A DNA stretch of 64,000 bases from contig CM038050.1 in the NCBI GenBank assembly GCA_021397845.1, forward strand, positions 116,549,891-116,613,890, read 5' to 3'. How positions within the stretch are numbered: position 1 is the first letter of the stretch; every line of letters starts with the position of its first letter. A model generated the notes under the pieces. That model searched no databases, had not been told where the DNA came from, and saw nothing but the letters and a program-made list of their open reading frames with translations. Source of the DNA: Areca catechu (lineage: Eukaryota; Streptophyta; Magnoliopsida; Arecales; Arecaceae). The position numbers were made by a program, and so were the translations under genes. Shown here one piece after another: positions 10,597-20,897 of the stretch.

Positions 10597-12001
10597 TGTT
10601 GATCCCCAGAATGATTTTGATGATTACAAAATATTAGAACATGAAAAGTATACTAATATTTTTTAATTAATTTAAGAATATTTTTGTAGAGAATAATTAT
10701 GATTAGAAATTAATACATAGTCATTGAAATACTTTGAGAGATTCTATGTATCATTGAAAGTCTTTCGCAAACCATTGGGAAGTGTAGTGAGCTCATATAA
10801 ATCATTAGAAGTGTTTATGAGATTTTAAGAGCTCAATTATACTTCATTTAAAGTAAAAAGTATGTTAGAATCTATGTCTGGAATGAAGAGTCGATCCATG
10901 GAACTTAGAGCTGACTTTGGCATATTTTAGAAGTAATATGAAGAACTAGCACATAGGTGAGCCTACTTGAGTGAAGCAAGAGCCGACTCTTTCATTAAAA
11001 TAGAAGGCCGAATTTTCAACCCATTCAGACAAGTCAACTCTTAGACAAGTGGGTAGACTCTCTCGGTGATATAGAAAGATAATTTTTTTAAAATAGGTAA
11101 AAGAGTCAACTCATGCACCATAAAGTTGACTCTCTTAGTGGAATAGAAGACCAATTTTTTGAATTTCTACAGGCAAGCCAACTCATGGCCCTTTAATAGC
11201 AATTCGATGGCTAATTTTGTAGACTCCTAGATTTTGAGATTTTTTGATTCTAACAGCTATTTCATGGTTTTTAAAGGCTAAAAATGGCTAGAAAAGCCTC
11301 TAAATTAAAGGGATAACATTGGGAGAAGTATAAAAGCAAGTATTAAGTTCAGAAATCAACAACATTCTTTATAATCATTGAATACATTTGAGATAAAAAG
11401 AATATTCAAAGAGTTATCATTGAAAACTCAAGAGAAATCCTAATTACTTTCAACCAACTCTCTTGAAACATTTAGTGAGCTACTGAGTGAGCATTAAAGA
11501 TTAATCACTAATCATTTCAAGCACCTATAAATAAGTCAAGCTTCACTGATAAATTTCTTCTCTTTTGGGAGTTGTTCTTGTTGTTGTTTTCTATTTATAT
11601 TTTTGTGTTGCCAATTTTAGTGGGATCTGAAACTTGATTTTTTTTATTTAAGATTCTGATTGGCTAACTTTTGAAAGTCAATTAGGTTTGTTTGTGAGCT
11701 TGTGTAAAATAAACTTGTACTAGGTTTTGGATTGTGAGCTTGGAAAAATAATTCAATTATATTTTTGAGGGAATATAGTAAAAATCAAAAGAGATCCTTG
11801 GAGAGTGGATGTAGGTACCGGAATTGAACCAAACTATTATAAATTTCTTGAGTTTATATGTGTGCTTCAGCTTTCCTTGCATCTAATTTATTTTACACAA
11901 CACTTGGCTCATTGATTCTAAGCTTTTCAAATTGCATATATCTACTCATTTTTTTGAAAATCCAATTCATCCCCACTCTTGAGTTGTCTATTTGGGCAAC
12001 A
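10597..12001 (+). repeat. 3' LTR of the first plus-strand Sirevirus-like copy
   Basis: The LTR begins TGTTGATCCCCAGAATG directly after the polypurine tract and ends GGGCAACA, giving the TGTTG/CAACA terminal inverted repeat. Its start is closely similar to the LTR at 49641. It contains several AGTCGACTC- or AGCCGACTC-type words between about 10880 and 11180. The following bases are AAGTT, but no matching duplication can be checked because the 5' end of the element is missing. Confidence 0.85.
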
Positions 12002-12053
12002 AAGTTGCTTGGTTATCTAATCACTCATTAGTGACATTCTTGATATAATAGTT
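12002..12053. other. Short remnant between two Sirevirus LTRs
   Basis: About 50 bases separate the 3' LTR ending at 12001 from the minus-strand Sirevirus element; the last five (TAGTT, 12049-12053) are that element's target duplication, so the sequence continues at 34083. The words TTGGTTATC at 12009-12017 could be a decayed primer-binding site, which would make the LTR at 10597-12001 the 5' LTR of another element, but the match is weak. Confidence 0.4.
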
Positions 12054-13555
12054 TGTTGCCTAGTAAGCAATCCAAGAGGAGGGTGAATTGGGTTTCTAAA
12101 AATTAAATGCAAATGTATGAACCAATTCAATAAACAACTTAAGTGTAATGAGATGCAAGAGTAAAGTGCTCTTAAAGAGTATGCAGCAAAAATTTAAATG
12201 CAATAAATGTAAGAGCAAAAGAGAGAGACAAACAATTACAAATACAATCCAAGTACAGTGATTCCGGTGCTTTCCAATGCACTTACATCCACTCCCCAAG
12301 GTTCACTTAGGAATTCACTATAATCTCCATCGATTATAGATAATTAGTTTTTCGGGCTCACTAATCAAAATCCCTTTTGGTTTTTACAAGGCTCACCAAA
12401 AGAAACTTCTTGGTATTGAAAGGCTAACCAATAACCTCCTTGGTTTTCAACTAGGCTTACCAAAAACCTTCTTAGTTTCTCAATAGGCTAACCAAAAACC
12501 TCCTTGGTTTTTCAATAGGCTAACCAAAAAGCTTTACAACAAAGATAGAGTTAAAGTAAAGCAACAAGAAAACCTTTCTTAAAAAAAGAATATATCTCTT
12601 TGAAACTTTGAGGAATTGCTATCTTCAACTTGAAAAAGCCTCAATCAATACTTAAGAATGGACTTGAATGCTCTTGAAGGCTTTGAATGCTTTGAGACTT
12701 CTTTTTGCTTGAAGGTGGTTGCTCTAAAGAAATGTGAGTGAATGCACTTTCTTTTCTTTCTTTATTGTTGATCCTCTTGTGTTCCAATTCAATTTGAATC
12801 ACTTAAATACCATCCCAAGGTTTCAAAGTCAGTTTATGACCGTTAGACATGAAAAATTAACCGTTGGGAGCCAAGAGGGCTGAGTTATGCTTTTCAAAAA
12901 CTAGCCGTTACTGTTCCTAGAACTCCAAGTGTCGACACTTCAAGCTATAAGTCGATACTTAGGATTGATACTTAAGTTCCATGAGTTGACACCTAGTTCA
13001 AATTTCTTCATTGAAGCTCTCTGGAATTTTCAAGTGAGTCGACACTTCTTCTGGTGAGTCAACACTTGACATCTATGAGTCGACACTTCAGGCAGTCTTC
13101 AATTTCAGAAAGTTCTATATCAAGATTTTTTTAGGCTTTGAGACGATCCTTGAGTCGACACCTTAAGTCGACACTTAATTGGCATGAGTCAACACTTCAG
13201 CTATGCCATCGGAAACTCTTTCAGCATACCGACTTGAGTCGACACTTCCATTATCATGAGTCGACACTTAAGTTATGAGTTGACACTTGCTGAGATTTCT
13301 TTAAAAATTATTGAGCCTCTGTTGAAATCAATATGTGTTGCACTTCTATGTCCTTTCAAGCAATCTTCAAGTACTTAACTCCATTTAAAATGATCTTTCA
13401 TTCATGGAAGGGACTTCTTCATTTTTGACAAGCAATCAAATCTTGTTGAGTTGATGAGTACATTATTCTGTAAAAACATACTTTAAAGAATCGGTTAGTA
13501 CTCAACTTATACTTAAGTATTTTATTTATCATCAAAATCAATAACGGAGTAAACA
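12054..13555 (-). repeat. 3' LTR of the minus-strand Sirevirus-like element
   Basis: On the minus strand it runs from TGTTTACTCCGTTATTG at 13555 to CTAGGCAACA at 12054. Seven exact GTCGACAC words occur between 12952 and 13267, with many one-base variants (GTTGACAC, GTCAACAC) among them. It matches 32590-34077 along almost all its length; 43 bases at the U5 end (12054-12096) are missing from the other copy. Confidence 0.9.
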
Positions 13556-14351
13556 ATCTTCCCCTTTTTGATGATGACAAAACCTTTAAGTATAAATCAC
13601 ATAATAAGCTCTTAAAAAGAATTTTCAATAGACAAAAAGCTTATTGCAATATGTATTCAAATAAGAAAGGTAAGAGATGAAGTTTAAAAGCTCATTTGAA
13701 TTGAATTTGAATTAAGAGTATCAGAGCTAAAAAAAGAAAAATTGATGTATCATGATACTCTAAAGAGAACATGCTCAAGAATATCATATTCAGCAATAAA
13801 ACAAGGCGAAACTAATCAAAGAAGAATTTTTGAACAATATATTGAAGAGTATAAATACTCCCCTCAAGAGGTGATACAAAGAATTGATTTTCAAATATCT
13901 TTCAAAGGCAAAAGTTTGAAATTAAGGATTTTTGCATGAAAATCTAGCAAAATAGATTTTGCAATTCAAAGGAGGGATTACTCTCCCTCACTAAATGCTC
14001 AAAACATTTTTCTCAAATGCAAATAGATTCTTCATTGTAAAACTTATCTTCATTACAAAAGAAATATATATATCTTTCATCTTATATCTTTTACTTATCT
14101 TTTATACTTACCTCTCCCCCTTTTTGTCAACATTAAAAAAGAATAGTGAAAATAGTGAAAATAAAACACTGAAATTAAGTAATACAATTCATTCATTTAG
14201 AGAAGATAGCAACCAAAGACAGCATGAAGTAGAACATTTCAATCATTCATAATGTTTCATACATTGATACAAGTTTGATACATAATAGTAAATAAACATA
14301 AAAGCATATAGGTAGTACAGAAATGTAAACTAGCTAAACATAAAGACTATC
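13556..14351 (-). other. 3' non-coding region and polypurine tracts of the minus-strand Sirevirus-like element
   Basis: The minus strand carries a polypurine tract AAAAAGGGGAAGAT at 13556-13570, directly before the LTR, and a second tract AAAAAGGGGGAGAGG at about 14111-14126. Between them the sequence is AT-rich with TGATACAT-like words like those in the plus-strand copies. Open frames here are short and not conserved between copies. Confidence 0.6.
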
Positions 14352-14906
14352 CTAAGCACTATCCTCATCATCCGAGCATCCAATCTTGATCGGTCCTGTA
14401 TCAGTAAAAGCACGGGATTGAGGCCACAAAGATCGAAGATCATGAAGATGGGTCCTGGTCGGTCTCGATGGAACACGATGGCCTGATCCTCTACGTCTAA
14501 CATAAGTCCTACCCTTAGCTAATGTAGAACAGGTAGAAGCTATGTCAGCAGTAGGAACAACACTGACAGGAATGGCAATATCAAAATCAGTATGAAATGG
14601 TGTATGATCAAAGATAGGTCCTGAATCAAGATGGTGGAAACCAGGGGTATAAAATCCTAGTTCCATGATGAGGGATGATGTATGCAATGGGGGAGAATAA
14701 ATAATAGATGTATCAGAAACTGAAGGTATGATAGGAGCAGGTGCAGGAATGGGAGTATGATCAGCAGGTCTGGAGAGATTAGTGGGCAGAATAGGAGTTT
14801 GGAAAGATGAACTAGATGGATCATGAATGGAACTCCTAGGAAGGTCAGCTACAGTCTCCGGTACTAGCTTTGTCATTAAATCTGCCATGTCAAACTTATT
14901 AGAGTC
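14352..14906 (-). pseudogene. ORF3 C-terminal part of the minus-strand Sirevirus-like element
   Basis: The minus strand is open from the gypsy insertion point to a stop at 14352-14354. The product starts DSNKFDMADLMTKLVPE and continues as a Ser/Pro/Thr-rich tail, with a basic YVRRRGSGHR segment and an acidic end (CSDDEDSA). It joins across the gypsy element to the frame at 23577, which ends LDLDDDETNS, once one target duplication is removed. A Met just upstream (14916-14918) lies in the gypsy LTR and is not the native start. The Pro-rich tail matches the position and composition of the tails at 9420-9595 and 48830-49012. Function is unknown. Confidence 0.75.
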
Positions 14907-16721
14907 TAGTGCGGGCACAAGACTCAGAAGAAGACTTCAGAGCTCCATCTGGATCTCTGATTAACCTTGCCCGAAGAATTAAGGTTTTTGGCTTGTAATA
15001 AGGGTTGACTTGATCAACTCAATTTTAGTTTGAGTCTGTATTACCTGCATTTTTTATTTTGTTGAGTCATGTTGACTCAGTAGTGGACTAGGGCTTCAAC
15101 CTGGGGTGTTATATTTTCTCCCAAGGCCAAGCAAGTGGGCGCCACACTTCCAGCCACACTCCCAGCCATACGTCTGAGTCCAGGGGGCGCCACAACTCCA
15201 TCCAGCAGGCTTTGGTCCCCACACCACAGATAGCAGCTCCCTTCTCTCATGCGCCAATTGAGGAGAAATCCACCAGGGGTCCACAAAATCAAGGGGGCGG
15301 TCCAAGACTTCCCAAAAGAACCAAACTATGAAAGGGAAGAAATTCTCTTGGGGAGAGATTCAAGGAGGCACCCATTACCTGCCAAAAATACTCAAACAAA
15401 GTTAGAAGGAGCCATAACTTGGGGAGAAAGAAAAGGAGGTATCCAAAAAGGGTTGAGCCATGGAAGGAAGGGGGTTTCTCTTGAAAAGCAAGGTTAGGAG
15501 GTGCCCTAATCATTCCAACTAAAGCCAGATATAAAAGGCAACAAATTTTCTCTTAGAGGGCAAGGTTAAGAGGTGCCCAAACACTTCCTGATAAGGCCAA
15601 GCATAGAAGGAAAAAAATATTTTCTTGAAGGTCAAGACAAGGAGGCGCCACCCACTTTCCTTTTTGAAGCTTCAATCAACTTTGGAATTAATTGGCCGGC
15701 CATATGAGTAGGGATTGATATCCTAATTTGAAGATCCCCTCCTTTAGTCCCACATGGGAAGATGTAAAACCCTACTCTCTTGTAATGGCTTATAAATTAA
15801 ACCCCCATGTAAGTTTGAAAGAAATCAGATGAATGAAACCAAATTTTTTTGTGAGCAAACTTTGTGTTTTCTCTCTTCCGCACTTGCATCCAGGTGTTGA
15901 GCTCCATGAGGGAGTAAATCCGGGTTCCCCAGGAACCTTGAGGAGGTGTGAGATCTCCAAAACCCAAACCCTAGGTTAGCCACTTCTACTCCATAACCCT
16001 AGCCGCCCACCATCCACTTCAATCCACCAAACCCTAGCCTATCCCACCTCCCACGGCCTCTCTCTCCAAGTCCAGGCCGACCACCAGCATTCAGCTACAG
16101 TCCGGATACATCAGATCCAAAGCTCTTTCCAGAGGAAGTCGAATCAACCTTCAAGAGAATCCAGATCTCAGCGACATCAGCCTTTAAGTTCTTCAAACTG
16201 GTAAATCCTTTCCTGAGTCTCTGAATAAATCACTTATTTTTCTTCTTCCCAGATCTTGAGTCTAGGAGAAGCCAACCCAGCCATGAGACCAGTATTGGAG
16301 GATCCATTACGAAGATAGCCGAATCCGAGGATCCAACAATCTGCTCGAGAGAGTTCTTCCACCCAGATTCTGTGAGACCATTGTCTGGTTAGTAACCATC
16401 TCTTCTCTTTATTTCTGTCCTGTTGAAAGTTCAGAGCGAAACCCTAGGTCTGGGAGTTTCTCAACCCTAGCGATCCGTTACTTCTGAACTACTCTGATAA
16501 CTTAGCTTCTTCTAAATTGTGCTTTCAATCCTTACCTAGTTTCCATCAACTTGGTTTAACTTTACTTTGAGTCGAAGCCAATTTCTGAAATAAAAAAAAA
16601 AAAAGAATTAATCTTAAATTTACTTCCGCATACACTTTTTTGTTCTTTGTTCTGCATCATTTTTGGTATCAGAGCTTCTGTTCTGCATCATTTTTGGTAT
16701 CAGAGCTTCCGTTCTACATCA
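14907..16721 (+). repeat. 5' LTR of the non-autonomous gypsy element
   Basis: It starts TAGTGCGGGCAC (family start TGGTGCGGGCAC) and ends TTCTACATCA, four bases before the primer-binding site. A TATA box, TATAAATT, lies at 15791-15798; the U5 half contains the conserved TTCCGCAC and GAGCTCC words. It is 30 bases longer than the 3' LTR because it has one more 31-bp unit at its end. Confidence 0.93.
15791..15798 (+). promoter_or_regulatory. LTR TATA box
   Basis: TATAAATT follows a CTTGTAATGGCT context that is identical in the 3' LTR (22671-22678), and the solo LTR carries TATAAATT at 18542-18549. Its place between U3 and the R region fits the retrotransposon core promoter. Confidence 0.7.
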
Positions 16722-16738
16722 TTTTTGGTATCAGAGCC
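16651..16738 (+). repeat. 31-bp tandem repeat carrying three primer-binding-site copies
   Basis: The word TGGTATCAGAGC, complementary to the 3' end of initiator tRNA-Met, starts at 16664, 16695 and 16726, exactly 31 bases apart. Each copy is preceded by CTGCATCATTTT or CTACATCATTTT. The last copy, TGGTATCAGAGCC at 16726-16738, follows the true LTR end (16721) and is the functional site. The first two lie within the LTR. The 3' LTR has one internal copy (23545-23556) and the solo LTR has one (19441-19452). Confidence 0.95.
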
Positions 16739-17626
16739 CTGTCTAGGGTTTCTGTTTCGATTACTTGTTTGAGTCTCTCTTTTTTTACTTTGTCTGCTCG
16801 AAGTAGACTCCCCAGGACGTCCGGTCCTAGGAACGAAGCGAGGTGCAAACCTCCTCTTCCCATTTCACGGGGTGTTCCTAGGGCCTGTAGGGGATCCGTT
16901 GGGTTATAACTTCGTAGCAGGAATTGTAAACGGGGAAGTGCTCTCTTTTTAGCCCGTAATTTTCCTTTTTCAGGAATTATTTCTCACTGTAGATAACTCC
17001 AAATTCAGTGATTTTTGTTTTGCTAAAACCAGTATAATTGAATCTATTTTGCATAATTTCCTTGTGATTTATTGGTTTCCATAGAATTTATAAAAATTAA
17101 ATTACTGCAACTCTATTTTTGTGTTCTGCAATCCAATTATTTTTGAGTGTTCATCTCTTAATTCATCTTAAGGGCATTTGAGCATCTAAGATAAGGGGAG
17201 GAGTTGATAACCTCTCCTTAGCCCAAAACCACCACCCACTCATTCGAACCTAAGCCTTTAATCTAAAAATTGATTAGACCTAATTTGCCCTAGTGGGCTA
17301 GGGACATCAACAAGTCGGGTCAAGGCTAGTGTTGAGTCAGTTTGTCTGGTTACTCTGTATGTGCTTTGTACTCAGTGTCTAGAACGGTGGTTCAGGGATT
17401 CCATCCCGAAGGGCTTGTGTGCTGGTCCGCCTACCTGGCCAATCTCTGATTGGTGTCTAGGATTGGCATTTAGGGACCTAACACTTCCCTTACACCTGCC
17501 TGGCTGAGTCCCGAGTTACTACAGGCTACCTTGCCACTCTGATTGGGCATCTAGTTTGGACTCTAGGTCTAGTGAGCCAGTAGTTGCTTTAGTCTAGTCA
17601 CATTCTGTGTGCTTGCTTGCATCATC
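16739..17626 (+). other. Leader of the non-autonomous gypsy element
   Basis: This untranslated region lies between the primer-binding site and gag. It is related, on the opposite strand, to 344-1100 and 45531-46390, sharing blocks such as GATTAGACCTAATTTGCCCTAG and the CCTGGCTGAGT/CTAGGTCTAG words before gag. No coding signal is seen. It would hold the packaging and dimerisation signals. Confidence 0.6.
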
Positions 17627-17830
17627 ATGTCTACCCGGAATGGAGTACCCTACCAACCTAGTCAAACCCAACCAGATTTAGAGGCCATGGTTAGAAATCT
17701 TACCGAAAGTATGACCAAATTGAATCAGGACATGAATAAGGGTTTTTCCCAGTTTAGGGATCGAGTCCAAGTACTTGAGAAACGTAGACATCAAAATTGG
17801 ACCCCTGATCCAAAATTTAATAGGCCCCAA
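17627..17830 (+). pseudogene. gag N-terminus, interrupted by a solo LTR
   Basis: ATG at 17627, following a CATCATC context, opens MSTRNGVPYQPSQTQPDLEA, then a coiled-coil-like segment (VRNLTESMTKLNQDMNKGF) and FRDRVQVLEKR. The 68 codons end exactly at the inserted solo LTR. After the LTR and one CCCAA duplication are taken out, the frame continues at 19473. An upstream Met at 17609 is possible; 17627 is chosen because it matches the family start MSTR/MTTR. Confidence 0.8.
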
Positions 17831-19467
17831 TGGTGCGGGCACCAGACTCAGAAGAGGACTTCAGAGCTCCATCTGGATCTCTGATTAACCTTGCTCGAAG
17901 AATTAGAGTTTTTGGTTTGTAATAAGAGTTGACTAGATCAACTCAATTTAGCTTGAGTCTACATTACCTGCATTTTTATTTTGTTGAGTCATGTTGACTC
18001 AGTAGTGGACTAGGGTTTCAACCGGGGATGTTACATTTTCTCCCAAGACCTGGCAAGTGGACACCACACTCCCAGCCACACTCCCAGTCCAGGGGGCGCC
18101 ATATCCACATCCAGCAGCCTTTGGTCCCCACTCCACAGATGGCAACCTCCTTCTTTCATGCACCAGATAAAGAGAAGAGCCCAAATCAAGGGGGCGGCCA
18201 AGACTTTCCCAAGTGACTCCAAGCAAAGAAGGGAAGAAGTTTTCTTGGAAGAGAATATCAAGGGGCGCCCATTACCTGCCAAAAACACCTAAAACAAAGA
18301 TGGGAAGAGCCTTGACTTAGGGAGGAAGAAAAGGAGGAGTCCAAAAGAGTTCATCCAGGGAAGGAAGAAAATTTTCTTGAAAAAAATCAAGCAAGGTGGC
18401 GCCATCTACCTGCCATTTATAACCCAAATCCTAATTTTTGGTATTTTGGCCAACCATATGTAAGGGATTTGCCCTAATTTGGAGATCCCCTCCTTTAGTC
18501 CCACATGGGAAAATATGAAACCCTTCTCCCTTGTAAAGCATTATAAATTACATCCCTCTTGTAAGTTGAAAAGAATCAATGAAGAAAAAATTATTTTGCT
18601 ATTCTCTTGTGTTGAGTAACCTAGGTTTCTCTTCTTCCGCACTATTCTAAGTGTTGAGCTCTGTGAGGGGGTAATCCGGGTTCCATTAGAGCCTTGAGGA
18701 GGTGAGAGATCTCCATCTTTATCCAAAACCCTAGGTTAGCCACTTAAAAATCCAAAACCCTAGCCGCCCTTCATTATTTTCAATCCATCGAACCCTAGCT
18801 CCTTCCATCTCCCATGGCCTCTCTCTCTCTACAAGTCCAGGCCATCCACCTTCATCCAGATCTAGTCCGACTATTTCAGATCCAGAGCAAGTTCCAAGGA
18901 AAATCACATCAGCTTCCAGGAGAATCCAGTTTTCAGCAATTTCAATCTTCAAGTTCATCAACCTGGTAAATTCTTCCCTTGACTCTCTGATTCCATCAAT
19001 TGTTTTTCTTCTCTTTCAGATCTTGAGTTCAGGAGAAGCCAACCCGCCAAAGGACCAGTACTGGAGGATCCATTGCGAAGAAATCTGAATCCGACGATCC
19101 AACAATCTGCTCGGGAGAGTTCTTCCACCAAAATCTATGAAGATCATTGTCTGGTTAGGTAAACCATCTCTTCTCTTTATTTCTGTTCTGTTGAAAGTTC
19201 GGAGCGAAACCCTAGGTCTGGGAGTTTCTCAACCCCCAGCGATCCGTTGCTTCTGAACTACTCTGATAATTTAGTTTCCTTAAAATTGTGCTTTCAATTA
19301 TCATATTAGTATCTTTCAATGTTAGGTTAACTTTTCTTTGATTTGAAGCCAAATTCTACAAACATATAAAAACAACAAAAAAATTAGTTAATCTTAATTT
19401 ACTTCCGCATCGCATCCCTTTATTTGTTCTGCATCATTTTTGGTATCAGAGCTTTCGTTCTGCATCA
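17831..19467 (+). mobile_element. Solo gypsy LTR with CCCAA target duplication
   Basis: It starts TGGTGCGGGCACCAG and ends GTTCTGCATCA, with CCCAA at 17826-17830 and 19468-19472. It belongs to the same family as the LTRs that enclose it but is more divergent and somewhat shorter (1637 bp against 1785-1815 bp). It has one internal primer-site copy at 19441-19452 and a TATA box at 18542-18549. Its insertion inside a younger-looking relative shows that more than one lineage of this LTR family was active. Confidence 0.93.
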
Positions 19468-19472
19468 CCCAA

Positions 19473-19781
19473 CCTCACCCATGCCAGGAACCTAGGAGGA
19501 CCTTATATCGTGATCCTGAGCATAACCTTAGGAAGCCTAACCATGATATCTATAGTGTGGATCGTGTCTATGAGAGGTCCTTACAATATTCTAGACCAGT
19601 CACTCAACAACCCAAGTCTTCTAGATCAAACCATTTAGATCCACACCCATGCCCAAGTAAGGTCTCTACTAGCTTGAAACCCAGTATGACCCAGGTTCCT
19701 ATATCGCAAGAATGTTTGTTTTGTGGAGAAAGAGGCCATAAATCTAGTCAGTGCCCCTGCATAGGACTAGCTTGTGCATAG
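19473..19781 (+). pseudogene. gag C-terminus with CCHC zinc knuckle
   Basis: The frame continues from 17830 as PHPCQEPRRTLYRDPEHNLR and ends with CLFCGERGHKSSQCP, an intact C-x2-C-x4-H-x4-C zinc knuckle that binds element RNA in retrotransposon Gag proteins. A TAG stop at 19779-19781 (after ACA) closes this part, but the same frame is open again directly afterwards up to 20897. The part of gag between the coiled coil and the zinc knuckle is short compared with full chromovirus gag, so the capsid domain has probably been lost or shortened. Confidence 0.85.
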
Positions 19782-20897
19782 CTAAGTGGTAAGAATCCTA
19801 AGGATGACATTAATGAGGGAGAACCCAAGCCTACCAATGAGGAAGAAAGGTTAGGTATGACAAGCCTAGAATCAGTTGACCCGATTACCACTAACCCGAA
19901 ACCCATTGAAGATGGCATCGAGGAAGTATATGATGCTGGCTTGAGTCTAGTTGATGAATATGAGGGGGAAGAACTTGAAGAATGTGACATTGATACTATT
20001 GGTTCCTTACTTGAGGAGACCTTGGAAAGCAACCAACTGGTAGGACCTAGTTCAGAAATTCAAGAGATTTGTGAGAACCAGGTTCCTTTAGTCAAATACC
20101 CCCAGGAAGAACTCATAGTGTTAGCTCGAGCTATTAGTTCGTACCCTCTAATGACAGTCATTCCCCAAGTACCAATTGAAGATCTTTGCACTGAACTATT
20201 TAAGTTTGCCCACCCTATGGTAGATCCTCTCCTTAGGATGACTGAATCAAGCCTCTTACAATTGGACCTTGTCCCATGCCCAGCCACTAAGGTCTCTCCC
20301 GAACATCCTTGTCTTGAGCGGATTGATTCACCCAGTCCTGTAGAAGTCCTCCTTATGGCCCCAGACCCCTTCCTTCGCATGATTGACCTACCCTTCTATA
20401 GAGTATACCTTTCTGCACCCATAGGTCAAATTTCAAGTCTTGAGGTCATCATCCATAGGCCCTTCCATGAATCATTCTCTAATCCAGTTCTTGAGAAAGT
20501 GGATCATTATTTGCTTAGAGAACAAACCTTAACTGTTGCAATCACATGTCCTAGGCTACTTCCCGAACCATCTCTTGATCCATTCCTGGGAGTAGCAAAC
20601 TTTTCCTTTCATAAGGATGACCAGTTGACACTCATAGATCACCATTCAAACCTTCAGGTCACCACCTTTAGTCAACAGGTAATTCGAGACTCCACCTCAT
20701 ATCTCCTCCCTTTCTCTAGGACTTCTAATGCTTCTTACACCATCCAAGTATACTTTGTCGAAGTCTTTAGAGTGAACCATGTGTCAGAACCTATTAGGTT
20801 TGCCACCTACTTCTGGAAGACCTTATGGCACCTACTAGGCACCCATGATAAGTTTTCATGCTCTGCATGCCATCCTTCGACCCAAGGTCAAACCTAG
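19782..20897 (+). CDS. Acidic ORF fused to a truncated integrase core
   Basis: This frame continues gag after one stop codon and stays open for about 370 codons. The first part is acidic (DINEGEPKPTNEEER, LVDEYEGEELEECDIDTIG) and the middle is rich in Leu, Pro and Ser with no domain I recognise. The last 50 residues, EVFRVNHVSEPIRFATYFW and KTLWHLLGTHDKFS then ACHPSTQGQT, match the Ty3/gypsy integrase core just before its catalytic Glu, but the segment that normally carries the second catalytic Asp is missing between VSEPI and RFATYFW. Protease, RT and RNase H are absent. The copy at 41241-42235 (minus strand) has the same layout and matches the LVDEYE segment, which suggests this is a family trait. 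Function unknown. Confidence 0.75.
   Translation, partial: LSGKNPKDDINEGEPKPTNEEERLGMTSLESVDPITTNPKPIEDGIEEVYDAGLSLVDEYEGEELEECDIDTIGSLLEETLESNQLVGPSSEIQEICENQVPLVKYPQEELIVLARAISSYPLMTVIPQVPIEDLCTELFKFAHPMVDPLLRMTESSLLQLDLVPCPATKVSPEHPCLERIDSPSPVEVLLMAPDPFLRMIDLPFYRVYLSAPIGQISSLEVIIHRPFHESFSNPVLEKVDHYLLREQTLTVAITCPRLLPEPSLDPFLGVANFSFHKDDQLTLIDHHSNLQVTTFSQQVIRDSTSYLLPFSRTSNASYTIQVYFVEVFRVNHVSEPIRFATYFWKTLWHLLGTHDKFSCSACHPSTQGQT

Noticed and set aside
12900..13300. Evenly scattered GTCGACAC words as a CRISPR or satellite
   Set aside because: Spacing is irregular, the words are too short, and the same pattern lies in both LTRs of one element, so it is an LTR motif cluster.
14352..14918. 188-residue open frame as a stand-alone gene
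   Set aside because: Its first residues are encoded by the gypsy LTR. The rest is the tail of Sirevirus ORF3 and joins the frame at 23577.
16664..16738. tRNA gene fragment
   Set aside because: Only the 12-13 base complement of the tRNA 3' end is present, next to LTR ends, so these are primer-binding sites.
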